A program made the position numbers and the translations under genes. A DNA stretch of 64,000 bases from Diphasiastrum complanatum (taxonomy: Eukaryota > Streptophyta > Lycopodiopsida > Lycopodiales > Lycopodiaceae). Position 1 is the stretch's first letter. The number at the start of each line of letters is the position of its first letter. The notes beneath the pieces are model-generated. The model searched no databases and was not told where the DNA came from. It worked only from the letters and a program-made list of their open reading frames with translations. The stretch spans positions 40,436,961 through 40,500,960 of the forward strand of contig CM055101.1 of the NCBI GenBank assembly GCA_029204225.1. Direction: 5' to 3'. Positions 1 to 10,330 of the stretch are shown in pieces.

Positions 1-469
1 TGCTGCGATCAAGAGATTAGCAAGTATTGAATAGTTAGCTCTCTCTCTCAAGCCTGCGAGCTTGGACATTTTTAAGCATTCTAGCTCACTTCTTTAGAGT
101 TGATTAGAGATTGCTATTGCGCTCACTGCTTATTAGCATTGCGCTTAATTCAAACTTTTTATTTAGTCACTTAGAGATAGCTTAGAGTATGCGACTTCGA
201 TCTGCAAACTTGTTGTACTCATTTACATCTGTTTTGATTCATACTGAATTAATACTATTTTTTTATTGCGTTCAGGTTTGTCTCAGAAGGTATGCGTTCT
301 TTAATTTTTTGCTACAAATTATTTGTCTGATATTTTAATGTTTGGCTACGTAATCATTGTAGTACTAATGATCTCAAAATTAGTTACTATAAGATCGAAC
401 GTGTTTTTCATCACTATTGTTTTTTGTTCGAAATTGATAGGCGTAGTCATGCATAGAGAAAGCGTCGAA
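1..469. other. AT-rich flank, no gene recognised
   Basis: No coding similarity is visible. The DNA is AT-rich and directly precedes copia gag codons, so it may be leader or LTR sequence of the same decayed element. I could not find a matching LTR partner inside the window. Confidence 0.3.
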
Positions 470-689
470 TAATGATTCTCTTCATAATCATATTAACCAG
501 TTTAAGAATCTCTTGCAACAGATGGCCGCTGTCAGATCAGTCATAGACGATCAAGACGCAATTATGACATTACTTTCAAGCCTGCCCTCTACATATGAGA
601 ACTGGGTGATGATCACCACGACACACTCAGATTTAACTCTTACCAAAGTTATCACTATGTTGCTGCAAGAAGATAATCGAAGAATCCAC
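470..689 (+). pseudogene. Ty1/copia gag fragment (UBN2-type), 5' piece
   Basis: The plus-strand frame shows the end of a copia capsid-like gag domain: a run around LLSSLPSTYENW followed by LTLTKVITMLLQEDNRR, a pattern typical of UBN2/gag polypeptides of plant copia elements. The N-terminal half of gag is missing upstream. At about 686 the frame is cut by an antisense piece of Ty3/gypsy sequence, and copia reading resumes after about 997 with a zinc knuckle. This is a dead fragment. It is closest in this window to the minus-strand element at 4.9-6.0 kb, whose zinc knuckle is nearly the same. Confidence 0.8.
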
Positions 690-996
690 CCTGGTCCATG
701 CCAAAATCCAGCCCTGTATCCATTGGTGTTTCAGCTTGGTGCATAGGGGATAATTGCGGCATGACCGGTACTGAGATTTGAGGTCCAGCTTCCAACACCT
801 GAGCGGCAGATTTTTCATAGGCACTGATGGTTGCTTTAGCCTTTGCCAACTCAGTTGAAGCTGCTCCTTTGAATCTGTCAAAGAGGCCTTGGAATCTTTG
901 AAGCGCCACTTTGTAGGTTTCAACTTTTTTGAACAAATACGCGACCTCCGTTGGAGTTACCGGATGATCTGGTATTTGTGTCTGGAGATACGCATC
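686..996 (-). pseudogene. Ty3/gypsy gag-region fragment inside copia gag
   Basis: Read on the minus strand this encodes a stretch (FKKVETYKVALQRFQGLFD, then a Ser/Ala-rich part and PMDTGLDFGMDQGG) that closely matches the minus-strand reading of 41871-42183 in the gypsy element at 41.4-44.6 kb. The match starts and stops sharply: copia gag codons end at about 686 and restart at about 997. It is an internal gypsy fragment with no LTRs of its own. Capture by template switching during reverse transcription or by double-strand-break repair is an inference. Confidence 0.8.
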
Positions 997-1440
997 TACA
1001 TCAAATCAGAAATAGACTCAAGGTCAAGAACAATCATCGAATCCACATTTGTCGAAGAAGAAGATGTTTTGCAGGTATTGCAAGCGCAATAACCATGAGA
1101 TCCAGGATTGTCGAATTCTCAAAGCGAAGAATGCAGCCAAGCAACCTGATCAACAAGCAAATACAGTTACAGCATCTCCGGAAGTTGAAATGGACGAAGG
1201 CGCTTTTATGGTCAAGGACAAATACGCAAATTAGAATGATTCATGGTTTCTGGATTCTGGAGCTACTCAACATATGACCAATCATCGTGAGATGTTCATC
1301 TTGGTGATGATAGCACTCACACTATCGAAGGTGAAGGTACTGTAAAATTAAGATTCCAGCATGATCAATTCAAACTACTGTCAAAAGTCTTGTATGTTTC
1401 TAAACTCTCTACAAATCTATTATCAGTTTGTACTGCTATT
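997..1440 (+). pseudogene. Ty1/copia zinc knuckle and protease fragment
   Basis: A CCHC zinc knuckle (CRYCKRNNHEIQDC, spacing C-x2-C-x4-H-x4-C) lies at about 1069-1110. It is followed at about 1238 by the copia aspartic protease signature WFLDSGATQHMT, whose active site is the D of DSGA. A frameshift follows at about 1290, after which residues like LLSKVLYVSKLSTNLLSV (usual between protease and integrase) can still be read to about 1430. Nothing of integrase or reverse transcriptase remains. The piece continues the copia gag cut by the gypsy fragment at 686-996. Confidence 0.82.
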
Positions 1441-2269
1441 TTTGCAAAAAAGAGATTTTTTTGACAAAAGTTGAACAATATGACACGTGGCCTCTGCTTA
1501 TCGTTCGCCAAACTCACTGATGAACCTTAATAGTAAGTCAGACTGACACTGACTTTGGCGAAAGTTTCTGGTGAAGGTTCTTTCTGGAAACTGAAAATTT
1601 TGTAAAAAGGTGTTAAAGTCTTCACAAAAATTTATCCATTCCTTGATTAACAGTCACTTTGACCTTCTATTTTTAGAATTAACATTCGTCGACCTGGCAG
1701 TAGATAGATCTGAATCACACCTATGCACAGTGAATCGGACAAATGTTCTTTTTTTGTATTTTTAGGGTTTTGGATATTTTTTGGTTTTTTTTTATGGTTT
1801 TTCTGATGTTTTTGAAAATCTACTGAGAAGGAATGTTCACCCTTCAAACTGAAGGTTCTATGATCAAAACCGAAGGTGCCTACTTTTAAAATTATGGATC
1901 GATTTTGCTGCAAAAAAAACGTGTAGCAGGGCACCTCAATGGTGCGAGGCAGCTGCCAAGGCGCCATAGTTGGTTGCAGACCAACAAGCTAGGAGGATGT
2001 TGATCAACACCTTTCAGCCATAGCTAGAAACCACAACATGAGAGAGAAGCAACTTTCAGGAGGAGAAGAAGGACGCATGAGGAGCCCATGAGACGTCGCG
2101 CGCAGCCACACAAGAAAGTCCCATTGTGTTTTTAAGTGGCTGGTGCATGGAAGAGTCTCCATCAGGGCGCGGGTACGCTGTTTGAACCGTAGGATCGAGC
2201 TCCACAGAATGGACGGTCGAGATAGATAGCTCGGGGAGCAATCCTGATTGTCAGATGGTGAGACACCAT
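1441..2269. other. Unrecognised intergenic DNA
   Basis: No domain is recognisable on either strand. Minus-strand open stretches near 1650-1970 and 2000-2350 are low-complexity or Ser/Pro-rich and have no homologue in the window. The last part (from about 2000) may be diverged leader of the element body that becomes clearly alignable from about 2270. Confidence 0.3.
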
Positions 2270-4406
2270 TAGATTTCCATGAAGATTTGAAGGCCATTTT
2301 TGAAGGCTTTTCATTAAAAAATCTCAATTTGAATGGGCTGAAGGGACCCGACATTTAAGTTCACAATTATTTATTAAAAAGGCTTCAATATGAAGTTTCA
2401 GTTCAAAATGCAAGGACATTTTTCAAAAAAGGGCTATCTTTGGCTAGAGGGCACCTGAGGTAGGCATGGTATGTCGGTTACGGTTCTCGTGATCAGGTTC
2501 AACTCTTGGGGTTCAAGCTGACCAACGTCAGGTGGCGTTTTGGAGGAATGCTCTCGCAGGTATGATTGGTAGAGGTATTGTCAAGTCAGGTGATAGCTGC
2601 ATTGACACATGCATCTGTAGCTTGGAAATTTCTTGTTTGGAGAGAAATATGGGCTAGCTTGGGAGTACACAAATTTTGGGTCACAGATGATGGAAGTGCG
2701 AGGTGGTGCCAATTGGAAGCCATTGGTCAAGATAGCAGACTTGCATTGGATGAGCTATGTGTGGGACACATGGAGGATGAAGAACGGGTCAATGAGCACA
2801 CTTTGGATGCTCTTGGAGAATAGTGAGTGTGATGATTTTGCGATTTTGCAATTGATAAGTCAATTTTGATCAAGTCATTGTAGTTGTGGAGCAATGTATC
2901 AAGTTTGTCATCGAGGAGATACACTTCAACTGCCTATTCTAGGTAAGTCAAGTCCATTTGCTGTATCATGATTGCATCAGGGATGAGGAGTCCAGTGATA
3001 ACTGAGTGTAGATCGTTTGGTTTAAGCCATGGAAGATCTCACAGGTTGACTTGGAGGAATATTGGCACAGTCATGTGAGAGACTTGATGGTGGCTTTGGA
3101 GTTCACATCTCAGTGTATTCTCAGGGGGCAGTTTGGAACCATTCACATGAGCAGCTTGGAGCCAACTTGAGAGAATATAGGTGGGGCACTACAGGATAGA
3201 TGCTCAGATCTTTGTGATCGGTGATAACATTGGGATACCTGATAGGGACAAGACAGTAGGATGACATGGGATGATCATCAAGGGGCAACTATTTCGTATT
3301 GGACTTGAGTCATTGGACATGACTTACAGGGGAAATTCATGTTGGAATCAGGATGCTGCAAACACAAATGGGCAAAGCGTGAAGCTTTGGGAGACAACTC
3401 TAGAATGGAGAGCTGATGGAGATCGCACGATTGGGTGTGATCAGAGGACAAACACTATGATGGGTGTTTTTCTAGCGATCTACTAGAGGGAACAGTGATG
3501 GCGAGGACTTCATGGTATGCTCATTTGGGAGTACAGGATGGCATTACAGCAGGGGGCCAATCATTGGCATTGGCATCGATGGGGAGGCATCTACCATCAT
3601 GGGCGTGGATAAGCTACTTCTAGCTTTCATGCATTTGGATGTATTTGCAGGAGTTTAGGCTTGGTACAAATGTCAAAACTTGTATGGTTCATATCCACAG
3701 GTGGTGAGATCAGATAGCCTAGAGGGAGTCACTCAGAGCCGTATACCTCAGTACGATCAGGGAGACATTAGTCTCGGGATCCCATGAGTGGTGACTCATG
3801 AATGAGCTTGCGTTGGCATGATGTCAGGTGGCACATAGCCAGGGAGAGCGAGCGACACTACTAGGAGCCAGGAGGAGTAGGTGATGTTTTGGCGATCAGC
3901 TTGGATAGCAGGATGGTGACCTAAGGATGGGTCAAGACTACTTGGAGGTAGGTGGCATGAGTGTACCTAGTGATGGTACATATCTTGAGGGCATGGAGTG
4001 CATTACGGGGTGATGTGGATCCAGCATGCCCAAGGTTGTGAGCCAGCAGAGATGGAGATGGTTGCTCATGGAGTGACAACTGATACTTTGGCGAGTAATC
4101 AGGTGAGTTGCATGGTTATGTGCATAGTGGTCTCCAGGTTGGCATCACATGTTGTTTTTATACATCATCTTTTGGTAAGCAAGATGTAGCTTTTTGGTTA
4201 GATCTAGTTGGAGTCTAGTTGCATTATAGGTGGACAGATTCTTGGGGAGCTATCAGTGGGTAATGGATACCTGGTGATCAAATGGTATAGAATACAAGGT
4301 TCTGGAGCTACCCTACCTGATATGCTATAGGATCGTGGGTGAGTTGATCATCACGATAGTGGATCTAGTTTGCATTTGCTTTGATTTGGTTGACATGATG
4401 GATACA
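2270..4406 (+). repeat. Inverted copy of element D body (non-coding LTR-element derivative)
   Basis: This stretch is a diverged copy, in inverse orientation, of 54590-57300. Shared landmarks in the same order include CAGTTCAAAATGCAAGG near 2400 and a GGTGATAGCTGCATT block near 2589, ending with GTGGATCTAGTTTGCATTTG near 4360. Relative to element D it lacks about 440 bp after 2455. There is no retroviral coding sequence; the longest open frames differ between the two copies. Homology stops where the minisatellite begins, so the 3' part of the body and its LTR are missing here. It is best read as the remains of a second D-type element. Confidence 0.72.
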
Positions 4407-4412
4407 ATTTTT

Positions 4413-4692
4413 TAGTCTTGAAAAAATTTGAGTCTTTGGAAAAATTCGAGTCTTATGAAAAATTTGAGTCTTCCGAGGAATTCGACTCTTTGGAAAAATT
4501 TGAGTCTTGCGAAAAAATCGAGTCCTTGAGTCCTCAAAAAAATTTGAGTCTTCCAAAAAATTTGAGTCTTTGGACAAATTTGAGTCTTCGAAAAAATTCG
4601 AGTCTTCCGAGAATTCGAGTCTTTGAAAAAATTCGAGTCTTCAGAAAAAGTTGAGTCTTTGGAAAAATCGAGTCTTTGAAAAAAGTTGAGTC
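4413..4692. repeat. 18-bp minisatellite (GAAAAATTTGAGTCTTYS)
   Basis: About fifteen imperfect units of roughly 18 bp alternate an A-rich block with TTGAGTCTT or TCGAGTCTT. Because the unit is a multiple of three, long open frames run through it on both strands (KFESLE-type hexapeptides on plus, Phe/Lys/Asp/Ser-rich on minus); these are products of periodicity and not evidence of a protein. The array sits exactly between the D-body copy and a Helitron helicase fragment. Confidence 0.9.
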
Positions 4693-4862
4693 TCGTACCA
4701 TTGCACAATGCTTTGTGCAACGTGATGGACCGCAACAACATCACTATCATGCCAACCTTCAACACCAATCTATGTGGAGGACATCCACTTGGTTGCAAGC
4801 TGTTCAAAAACTCTGTTGGGTACACATCAGAGTCATCACGCTCAACCACGCTATCAGCACTA
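4690..4862 (-). pseudogene. Helitron/PIF1-like DNA helicase, C-terminal fragment
   Basis: The minus strand encodes YPTEFLNSLQPSGCPPHRL, then LKVGMIVMLLRSITLHKALC and NGTRLNF. This succession (EFLNSL, P-HRL-LK-G--VMLLR, LCNGTRL) is the well-known C-terminal block of the PIF1-family helicase carried by plant Helitrons. Only about 55 residues survive; the Rep endonuclease, the Walker motifs and Helitron ends are absent. The frame then runs into the minisatellite. Upstream (towards 4862) it abuts a copia protease fragment on the same strand. Confidence 0.8.
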
Positions 4863-4867
4863 TAAAA

Positions 4868-5989
4868 CGTGCAAGTTAATAGATAATAAATTCTTCGTTA
4901 ATTTGGGTACGTAAAATACACCATTTGGCTGTTTAGTGATGCCGTCAGGGACCTGGAGTTGGACAATGCCTTGGCCTTTGACTTTGTGGGAGCTTGAGTC
5001 GCCAAAGAAAATGTACTTTGAGTCCGTTGTTGTGAGAGTAGAGAAAATGTTCTTACATGGTGTCATGTGTTGTGAAGCACTTGAATCAAGATACTATTGA
5101 CAGGCATTTCTACTTGGTTGGTCTTGTACCATCAGCGCCTTGTCATCCTCTTGAAAATCTTTGACAACGTCGAAACTTCCATCTTGGTGTTGTTGCATCT
5201 TTTTCCTCGCTTCATTGTGCTTGAGGATGCGACGATCCTTAATGTTGTGGTTTGATCTTTTGCAATATCTGCAAAAGAGTTTGGTCTTGGATGGCTGTTG
5301 CTGTCTATGCTATTGTTGTTGTTGTTGCGTTGAATCTAGATGTTCTGTCTTTGTCTTCTTATCCTTGAAATTCTTCTTCTTGGACTGATGCTTATTAGAG
5401 TACAATGCCATTGACTTGGTACTCATTGTGGATAAGCTTTTTCTCTTGACTTCTTCCTGCAAATTTACTTGTTGTTAGCTTCTGGCAACACAGGAGTATT
5501 GCTCAAAAGTAATACTAGATTGTCATAGGAGGATGGAAGACTGGCGAGAAGAGACATTGTTGAGTCTTCTTCTGAAATAGGGGAACCTATGACAACAAGT
5601 TGATTCAACAACTGTTTGAATTCACTGACTGAGGTGCCTTCGCTCATCTTGAGTGTAAAGACCTTCTTCCTTAGAAAGAGACGAGTCGGTACATCTGAAG
5701 TCTCGTAAATACTTGTTAGGATATCTCATGCTTCTTTGGAGGTGGTGCTATTTGATATATGAGCAATCTGAGTGTCTTTCAAATTCAAGGATACAATGGC
5801 AAGTGCTCTGCCATCCTTTGCTTCCCATGCTGGAAGTAGTTCAGGTTCTGCCGGTCTGGCTATTGAACTGCTTACGTATTCTCATAGCTCCTTCTCGATT
5901 AAGATCATTCTCATCTTGAATTTCCACATGTGGAAATCATCTCCGTTGATCTTGTTGATCAGACGGATCTCTGAGGTTGAACCTTCCAT
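4868..5989 (-). pseudogene. Ty1/copia element E: gag and protease remnant
   Basis: Read from 5989 downwards: a gag start (MEGSTSEIRLINKINGDDFH), a UBN2-type capsid ending near SLLASLPSSYDNLVLLLSN at about 5510, a basic linker with a Gln run, a zinc knuckle near 5270-5230 in which the last Cys is Arg (CRYCKRSNHNIKDRR), and the protease motif YLDSSASQHMTP near 5090 (DSGA has become DSSA). Two in-frame TGA codons sit where Trp is expected, and a frameshift lies near 5460. The element is truncated at about 4868 against the Helitron piece. It lies just left of a primer-binding site at 6090, so its 5' LTR should be to the right. Confidence 0.82.
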
Positions 5990-6089
5990 TAAAATCGAAA
6001 AACAGAGATAGAACACAAACAGAATGAACTAGCTCTATAGAACAAGAACGTATTAAGTTCTATTATAAACTCTAGTAATCCAATAAACT

Positions 6090-6104
6090 AGTGCTTTGAT
6101 ACCA
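6090..6104 (-). promoter_or_regulatory. Primer-binding site of copia element E
   Basis: On the minus strand the bases read TGGTATCAAAGCACT, one base different from the usual plant copia site TGGTATCAGAGC that pairs with initiator tRNA-Met. It lies about 100 bp upstream of the gag start at 5989 and three bases from a TGTTGG sequence, as expected for the edge of a 5' LTR of a minus-strand element. Confidence 0.72.
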
Positions 6105-6107
6105 ATA

Positions 6108-7120
6108 TGTTGGCTTAGATGTTGATGCCAACTGATAAAAAAAAAATTCTTATTAAAGGATCTCGGATTACTTAGAGAACGGATATTGCGAGCTGTTCTT
6201 TTGTGTTGAATAAGATTATCAGTGTAGGAGTCTTAGACTGCCGTGAAAGAGAAATTACAAAAACGATTAGGCGTCTGAGATAGCCATGCAATCCTCTAAT
6301 GTTGATAACCTAATATGAAGATAATGTAAAAAATAACTTAGGCATCAGAGACAGCCATACATTTTCTTATAATGATGTTTGCGTAAGAGGAGTGAGAGTT
6401 AATTTCATTCAACAAGAATGCAAAGATGTAGAACAATAGCAAATCTATATAATAATGTTGTAACACAACAATCAGATCACAATACAATTGCGCTGATAAG
6501 CGCATGATCCTACTTACAAACTCAAATCAATTGCTAAAGTTCTGGATATATATCTCTCTATATAATCACTAACTCTAAGGAGTCAACTACTAGAAGACCC
6601 GTTCTGGTCGTTTGATTTCTGTTGGAGTATCCACATGCATCTACTCTTCCATCGCTCATTTACATATATATAACAAGTGGAAGATCTTGCATTATTCTAT
6701 TTCAAGATCGCTTTAACTGACTAATTAGAACAGTTATTATTGGAGCGTGAAGACGTAGACAGTATGTACTTGAAATCATGTGTAAATCTGCAGACGGTCG
6801 TCTATGTGGAATCTCATGTAAAAATGCAGTGTCACATTTTTGGAAGTGTCTGAAATGGCCTAAAAAAATGAGTTAGCACAAGTGTCGCAAAACACTTAGT
6901 TGTTCAAGATGGCCCGAAGGTAGAAAGGTGACAATGTCGGGTGTCGGGTTTTTCGTTTGTCAAAAATTGTGAAGAAAAATGCAGACTGTTGCGACAAACA
7001 GTTCAAATATGCAGACTGTTAAAAAACAGTTCATTTTCTGCAGGTTCCATTCGAGAGAGTAAAATTGAGAGAAGGAAGGAGGGCAGTTAGGAAGAGTAGG
7101 AGTAAGATTAAACTCCAACA
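6108..7120 (-). mobile_element. LTR-like DNA of copia element E and possible solo LTR
   Basis: The stretch starts TGTTGGCTTAG directly after the primer-binding site of element E and ends CTCCAACA at 7120, matching the TG...CA rule. A second TGTTGGAGT at 6620 forms a nine-base inverted match with ACTCCAACA at 7120, so the right half could be a separate solo LTR of about 500 bp. No target duplication supports either choice (flanks of the 6620-7120 version differ). No genes are seen. Repeated GCAGACTGTT motifs lie near 6980-7025. Confidence 0.4.
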
Positions 7121-7159
7121 GTTCACACATGACTTTTCACAAAGAGTACTTCACTTCTT

Positions 7160-7854
7160 TGTTGGCATATGGAGATGACAAGACGATATGACAAGAGGGT
7201 GATCAACACGGCCAATGATGGTGAGTGTGCAATCAAAAGGATTGGCACAATTTCTATTTCTCTCTCTACAAATAGGAATGATCATTTGGAGGATGTCTTG
7301 TTTATTCCATCTATTACCAAGAATTTGCTTAGTGTGAGTCAATTGCTAAGATAAGGCCTCAAGGTTGAGTTTGATGGAGATGCTTGTATGATCAAAAGGA
7401 AGGATGTCTTGATTGGAAAAGATAAAAGGCAAGGGAAGTTTTTCAAACTAGATGCTTGTGTTATTGCTAACCAAGTTGGATGTGTTGCAAGAGAGCAAAT
7501 ACCTATTCAAGAGGTTTGGCATAAAAGGTGGGACACCTCAACTTCAAGTCATTAGAGGTAATGGCTAGAAAGAAGATTGGAATAGGTCTTCCAAGTTTCT
7601 TAAGTGGCATCAATCATGTTTGTGATTCTTGTGCTTTGTCTAAGTCACATAGACTACCTTATGCTAGGTCTACATTTAGATTTACAAAGCCTCTTCAACT
7701 TGTACATTCGGATATTCATGGAATTACTATGATTAACAATAGTGGAGCTAAGATGTATGTAACTTTCATTGATGATTTTAGTAGATTTTGTTGGATCTAT
7801 CTACTAAAGAGCAAAGATGAAGTGTATGATGTCTTTGTTAAGTTCAAGATTGCA
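7160..7854 (+). pseudogene. copia copy A1, part 1: protease tail, pre-integrase, integrase N-half
   Basis: This is the left arm of a copia pol split by a MULE. It carries the region after the protease, an in-frame TAA near 7351, the pre-integrase zinc module (VWHK... GHLNF ... HVCDSCALSKSH) with a one-base deletion near 7530, and the first integrase aspartate in LVHSDIHG, then FIDDFSRFCWIYL. It stops in FVKFKI, exactly where the 9-bp duplication begins, and resumes at 9605. Gag and the protease active site are absent; homology with copy A2 starts at the same point (TGTTGGCATATGG), which suggests a shared truncated ancestor. Confidence 0.85.
7846..7854. repeat. Left 9-bp target-site duplication AAGATTGCA of the MULE
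   Basis: AAGATTGCA here is repeated at 9596-9604. Removing the element and one copy restores an uninterrupted copia integrase reading frame (…VKFKIARENQFST…), which is strong evidence that these are true target duplications. Nine bases is the typical length for Mutator-like elements. Confidence 0.92.
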
Positions 7855-8535
7855 GGACGCGATTTTTTGGCGAGCATTTCTCGGCGAGCAGAAATTGGCG
7901 AGCAATATTAAGATACATTGTATGATGGCGATCACTTTTCTAATATGAGGAAGTGTTTTTGGCGAGCAATATTATGATAGATTGTACGATGGCGAGCACT
8001 TCCTTAATATGCGAAATATTCTAATACTATTTTTTTTCTGGTTTTAGGAATGAAGGTGTGGCAACACATTGACGAATGAGTTTATAATCTCAAATACATG
8101 AGCAAAGTACAATTTGTTTTAGGTTGCTTCTTTTTAGTTCAAGTTTATGAGCCAAATTGAATTGAATCAAGATTGTTTGATTCAAACAATTTTTTAGTGG
8201 CGAAGCTTGACTATTGAAGGCTTTTGAACCATAGTTGCCCATTCTGAAACAAGTTGCATTTCGGAATGGGACTCCAAAAAGAAATAAAACAAAAACATAT
8301 ATTTTTCACAAAGAAAATAAAAAACAACCACTTTGTTGACCTTGGTGTGAAGTCCAAATGTCAATTTTCTCTTGACATTGTACACATTTATAACTTGAAA
8401 ATTGTACACATGTATGTATGAACATAAATCAAACTACAAATGTGGTTTTATTAGGCATCTACTTTCCAAATGCCACACTTGAAGACACTAGGCTTCGTAA
8501 TTTTAGACAAACACATTTTTTTTCCTTTTTTTTTT

Positions 8536-8872
8536 GGGCACTTGGGCATTAGCGCCGGCGCTAATGCCCGGGTGCCTAAGAAAAACATTCGAAAAAAAAA
8601 AAATTGAAAATTTTTTCTCGGGCATCCAGGCATTAGCGTCAGCGCTAATGCCCAGGTGCCCGAGAAAAAATCGAATTTTTTTTCCCGAAATTTTTTTTTT
8701 CCCAAAAAAAAAATCAAATTTTTTTTTCTCAAGCACCTCGGCATTAGCGCCGGCGCTAATGCCCGGGTGCCCGAGAAAAAAATTTCGAAATTTTTTTTTT
8801 CAAAAAATGTGCCCAAGATAAAAATTTCAAATTTTTTTTTTTGTCAAAAAAATTTTCTCGGGCACCCGGGCT
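8536..8872. repeat. Array of GC-rich palindromes in A/T runs
   Basis: Three near-perfect palindromes of about 42-50 bp are centred at about 8555, 8640 and 8751, each built around GGCATTAGCGCCGGCGCTAA (or its variant with TCAGCGC), flanked by GGGCAC/GTGCCC arms. A half-copy lies at 8857-8871. They are separated by long A and T runs. Each could fold into a hairpin of about 20 bp of stem. Open frames across this stretch on both strands are consequences of the palindromes and are not genes. Confidence 0.9.
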
Positions 8873-8924
8873 TCAAATTTTTTTTTTTCTGGGACAAATT
8901 TTTGACAAATTGACTCATAAGTGG

Positions 8925-9135
8925 CCTTTAATGAGTCTCATGACTCCTTGGCCGAAATACAAGAGGCTACCTTCCTTAGAAGCTCATTGCTTACATTCAT
9001 GTTAATGCAACTTAGAGTAAGATTTGTCTTCTTCTTGTATCTTTGCAACTCTTGTCCACCTTGAGGCTCCTCCACCTTATCGAGGACAAGGCAAACAGAT
9101 CTTGGAGTATTAGCAATGACTCCATTCGAAGCTAT
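8925..9135 (-). pseudogene. copia gag N-terminal scrap captured in the MULE
   Basis: The minus strand carries a decayed copy of the copia gag start: residues resembling VEEPQGGQELQRYKKKTNLT, then INMNVSNELLRKVASC, as in the gag at 27075-27480 and the intact gag at 60070-60915. Frameshifts and stops make it non-functional. Because it lies between the MULE ends, it was either captured by the MULE or inserted into it. Confidence 0.65.
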
Positions 9136-9595
9136 TAGAGTTAATGTTTAGATTAGTATCCCTAATGTTGTAATTTATGATTAATTATGATTATTGGGCC
9201 ATGCTTGCATGCATTTTATAGGGGCCTAAAAAGCTGTTTCTACACATGTGAAAGTTGTTTCCCCGTGGAAGAATAGGCCTAGGTAATGGTCTCAGGCAAT
9301 GTGGTAATGGTGTCAAGCCCCTGAGCATACACAAATTCCTGAATGATAGATTATGTGCTTGCCAACTTGTCAACATTCAAATGAAAATCTATAACATCCA
9401 AACATAGTAGAATTGCTACCTTTGTAGTCTTGATTATGTCATCAAAGCATAAAATGATACTTGAATAGATATAAAGTGAAAAGACTGGGATGAAGGGTGA
9501 GCAAATGACAGGGATGAAGGGCGAGCGGGTGCTCAAGATGCTCGCCTTTGTCATGGAACTGCTCGCTGAGAAATGCTCGCCAAAAATCATCCCCC

Positions 9596-9604
9596 AAGAT
9601 TGCA
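9596..9604. repeat. Right 9-bp target-site duplication AAGATTGCA
   Basis: Perfect repeat of 7846-7854; the copia integrase frame resumes directly after it. Confidence 0.92.
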
Positions 9605-10330
9605 AGGGAGAACCAATTTTCCACAAGGATCAAGTGCTTAAGGAGTGACAATGGTGGTGAGTACATATCTATCAAGTTCAAGGCCTTTTGTGATGAGCAT
9701 GGGATCAAGAGGGAGTATACAACACCAAGGACCCCACAACAAAATGGAGTGGCTGAAAGGAAGAATAGGACTTTATTTGAAAGTGCTAAAGCCATGAGGT
9801 TAAGTGCTAATCTTGATAAACCATTTTGGGATCAAGCTTTGTTGTGTGCCAATTTCTTGTACAATAGGTGGTTGAGTGCTATTTTGGATGGAAGGACACC
9901 TTTTGAGATGATATTCAAGAGGAGGCCGAGTGTCAACTTTCTAAGAACTTTCGAATGCACATGCTATGTCAACATTACTCTTGATGATAGGACCAAGGAG
10001 GACCCATCTTCAAAGAAAGGTATTTTTGTTGGATATAGTGAGGTGAGTAAAGCCTAAAAGGTTTACATTCCTTCTACTAACAAAGTGATTGTTGGTAGAG
10101 ATATCATTTTTTATGAGGGGAACATTCCAAAAGTGTCTTCAGGCATTATTGATGGTAATGTGGATGTATCTAACATTCTTGATATTAATGTAAAGGATTC
10201 TACTTTAGATGGTGATGATGATGGACCTTCATCAAGTCAAAAGCCAAGGAGAACATCAAGGGAAAGACAAAAACCTTCAAGGCTCACATATGATGAGAAA
10301 GGTAGGCAAGTGGAGGTGACTCATTTTGCA
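9605..10330 (+). pseudogene. copia copy A1, part 2: integrase C-half
   Basis: The frame resumes with the second integrase aspartate (CLRSDNGGEYIS) and the catalytic glutamate region (TPQQNGVAERKNRTLFES), then the C-terminal integrase block (FWDQALLCANFLYNRWLS, GRTPFEMIFKRRPSVNFL, KGIFVGYSEVSKA). One in-frame TAA lies near 10055. A linker rich in Asp/Gly/Ser (DGDDDGPSSSQKP) and RERQKPSRLTYD, the usual lead-in to copia reverse transcriptase, ends the recognisable part near 10310. Unlike copy A2, this copy keeps the SDNGGEY segment. Confidence 0.87.

Larger units (their letters stand above)
7855..9595. mobile_element. Non-autonomous MULE-type DNA transposon in copia A1
   Basis: The element has imperfect terminal inverted repeats: the left end reads GGACGCGATTTTTTGGCGAG and continues CATTTCTCGGCGAGCAG; the right end read on the minus strand is GGGGGATGATTTTTGGCGAG, then CATTTCTCAGCGAGCAG. 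GGCGAGC is repeated further inside both ends. It is flanked by a perfect 9-bp duplication. No transposase is visible. The interior holds an antisense copia gag scrap (8925-9135) and three long GC-rich palindromes (8536-8775). Terminal repeats plus 9-bp duplication place it with Mutator-like elements. Confidence 0.88.

Noticed and set aside
4365-4849. A 145-codon minus-strand frame starting in the Helitron helicase
   Set aside because: Only the first 53 or so residues are helicase; the remainder is minisatellite translated in a period of six residues.
6620-7120. Confident solo LTR with TGTTGGAGT...ACTCCAACA ends
   Set aside because: The flanks ATTTC and GTTCA differ, and an alternative left end at 6108 fits the primer site of element E, so the borders stay open.
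8451-8913. Several open frames of 77-121 codons on both strands across the palindrome array
   Set aside because: They read the same GC palindromes and A/T runs repeatedly; composition is Phe/Lys plus a repeated GISAGANA-type phrase, so they are artefacts of the repeat.
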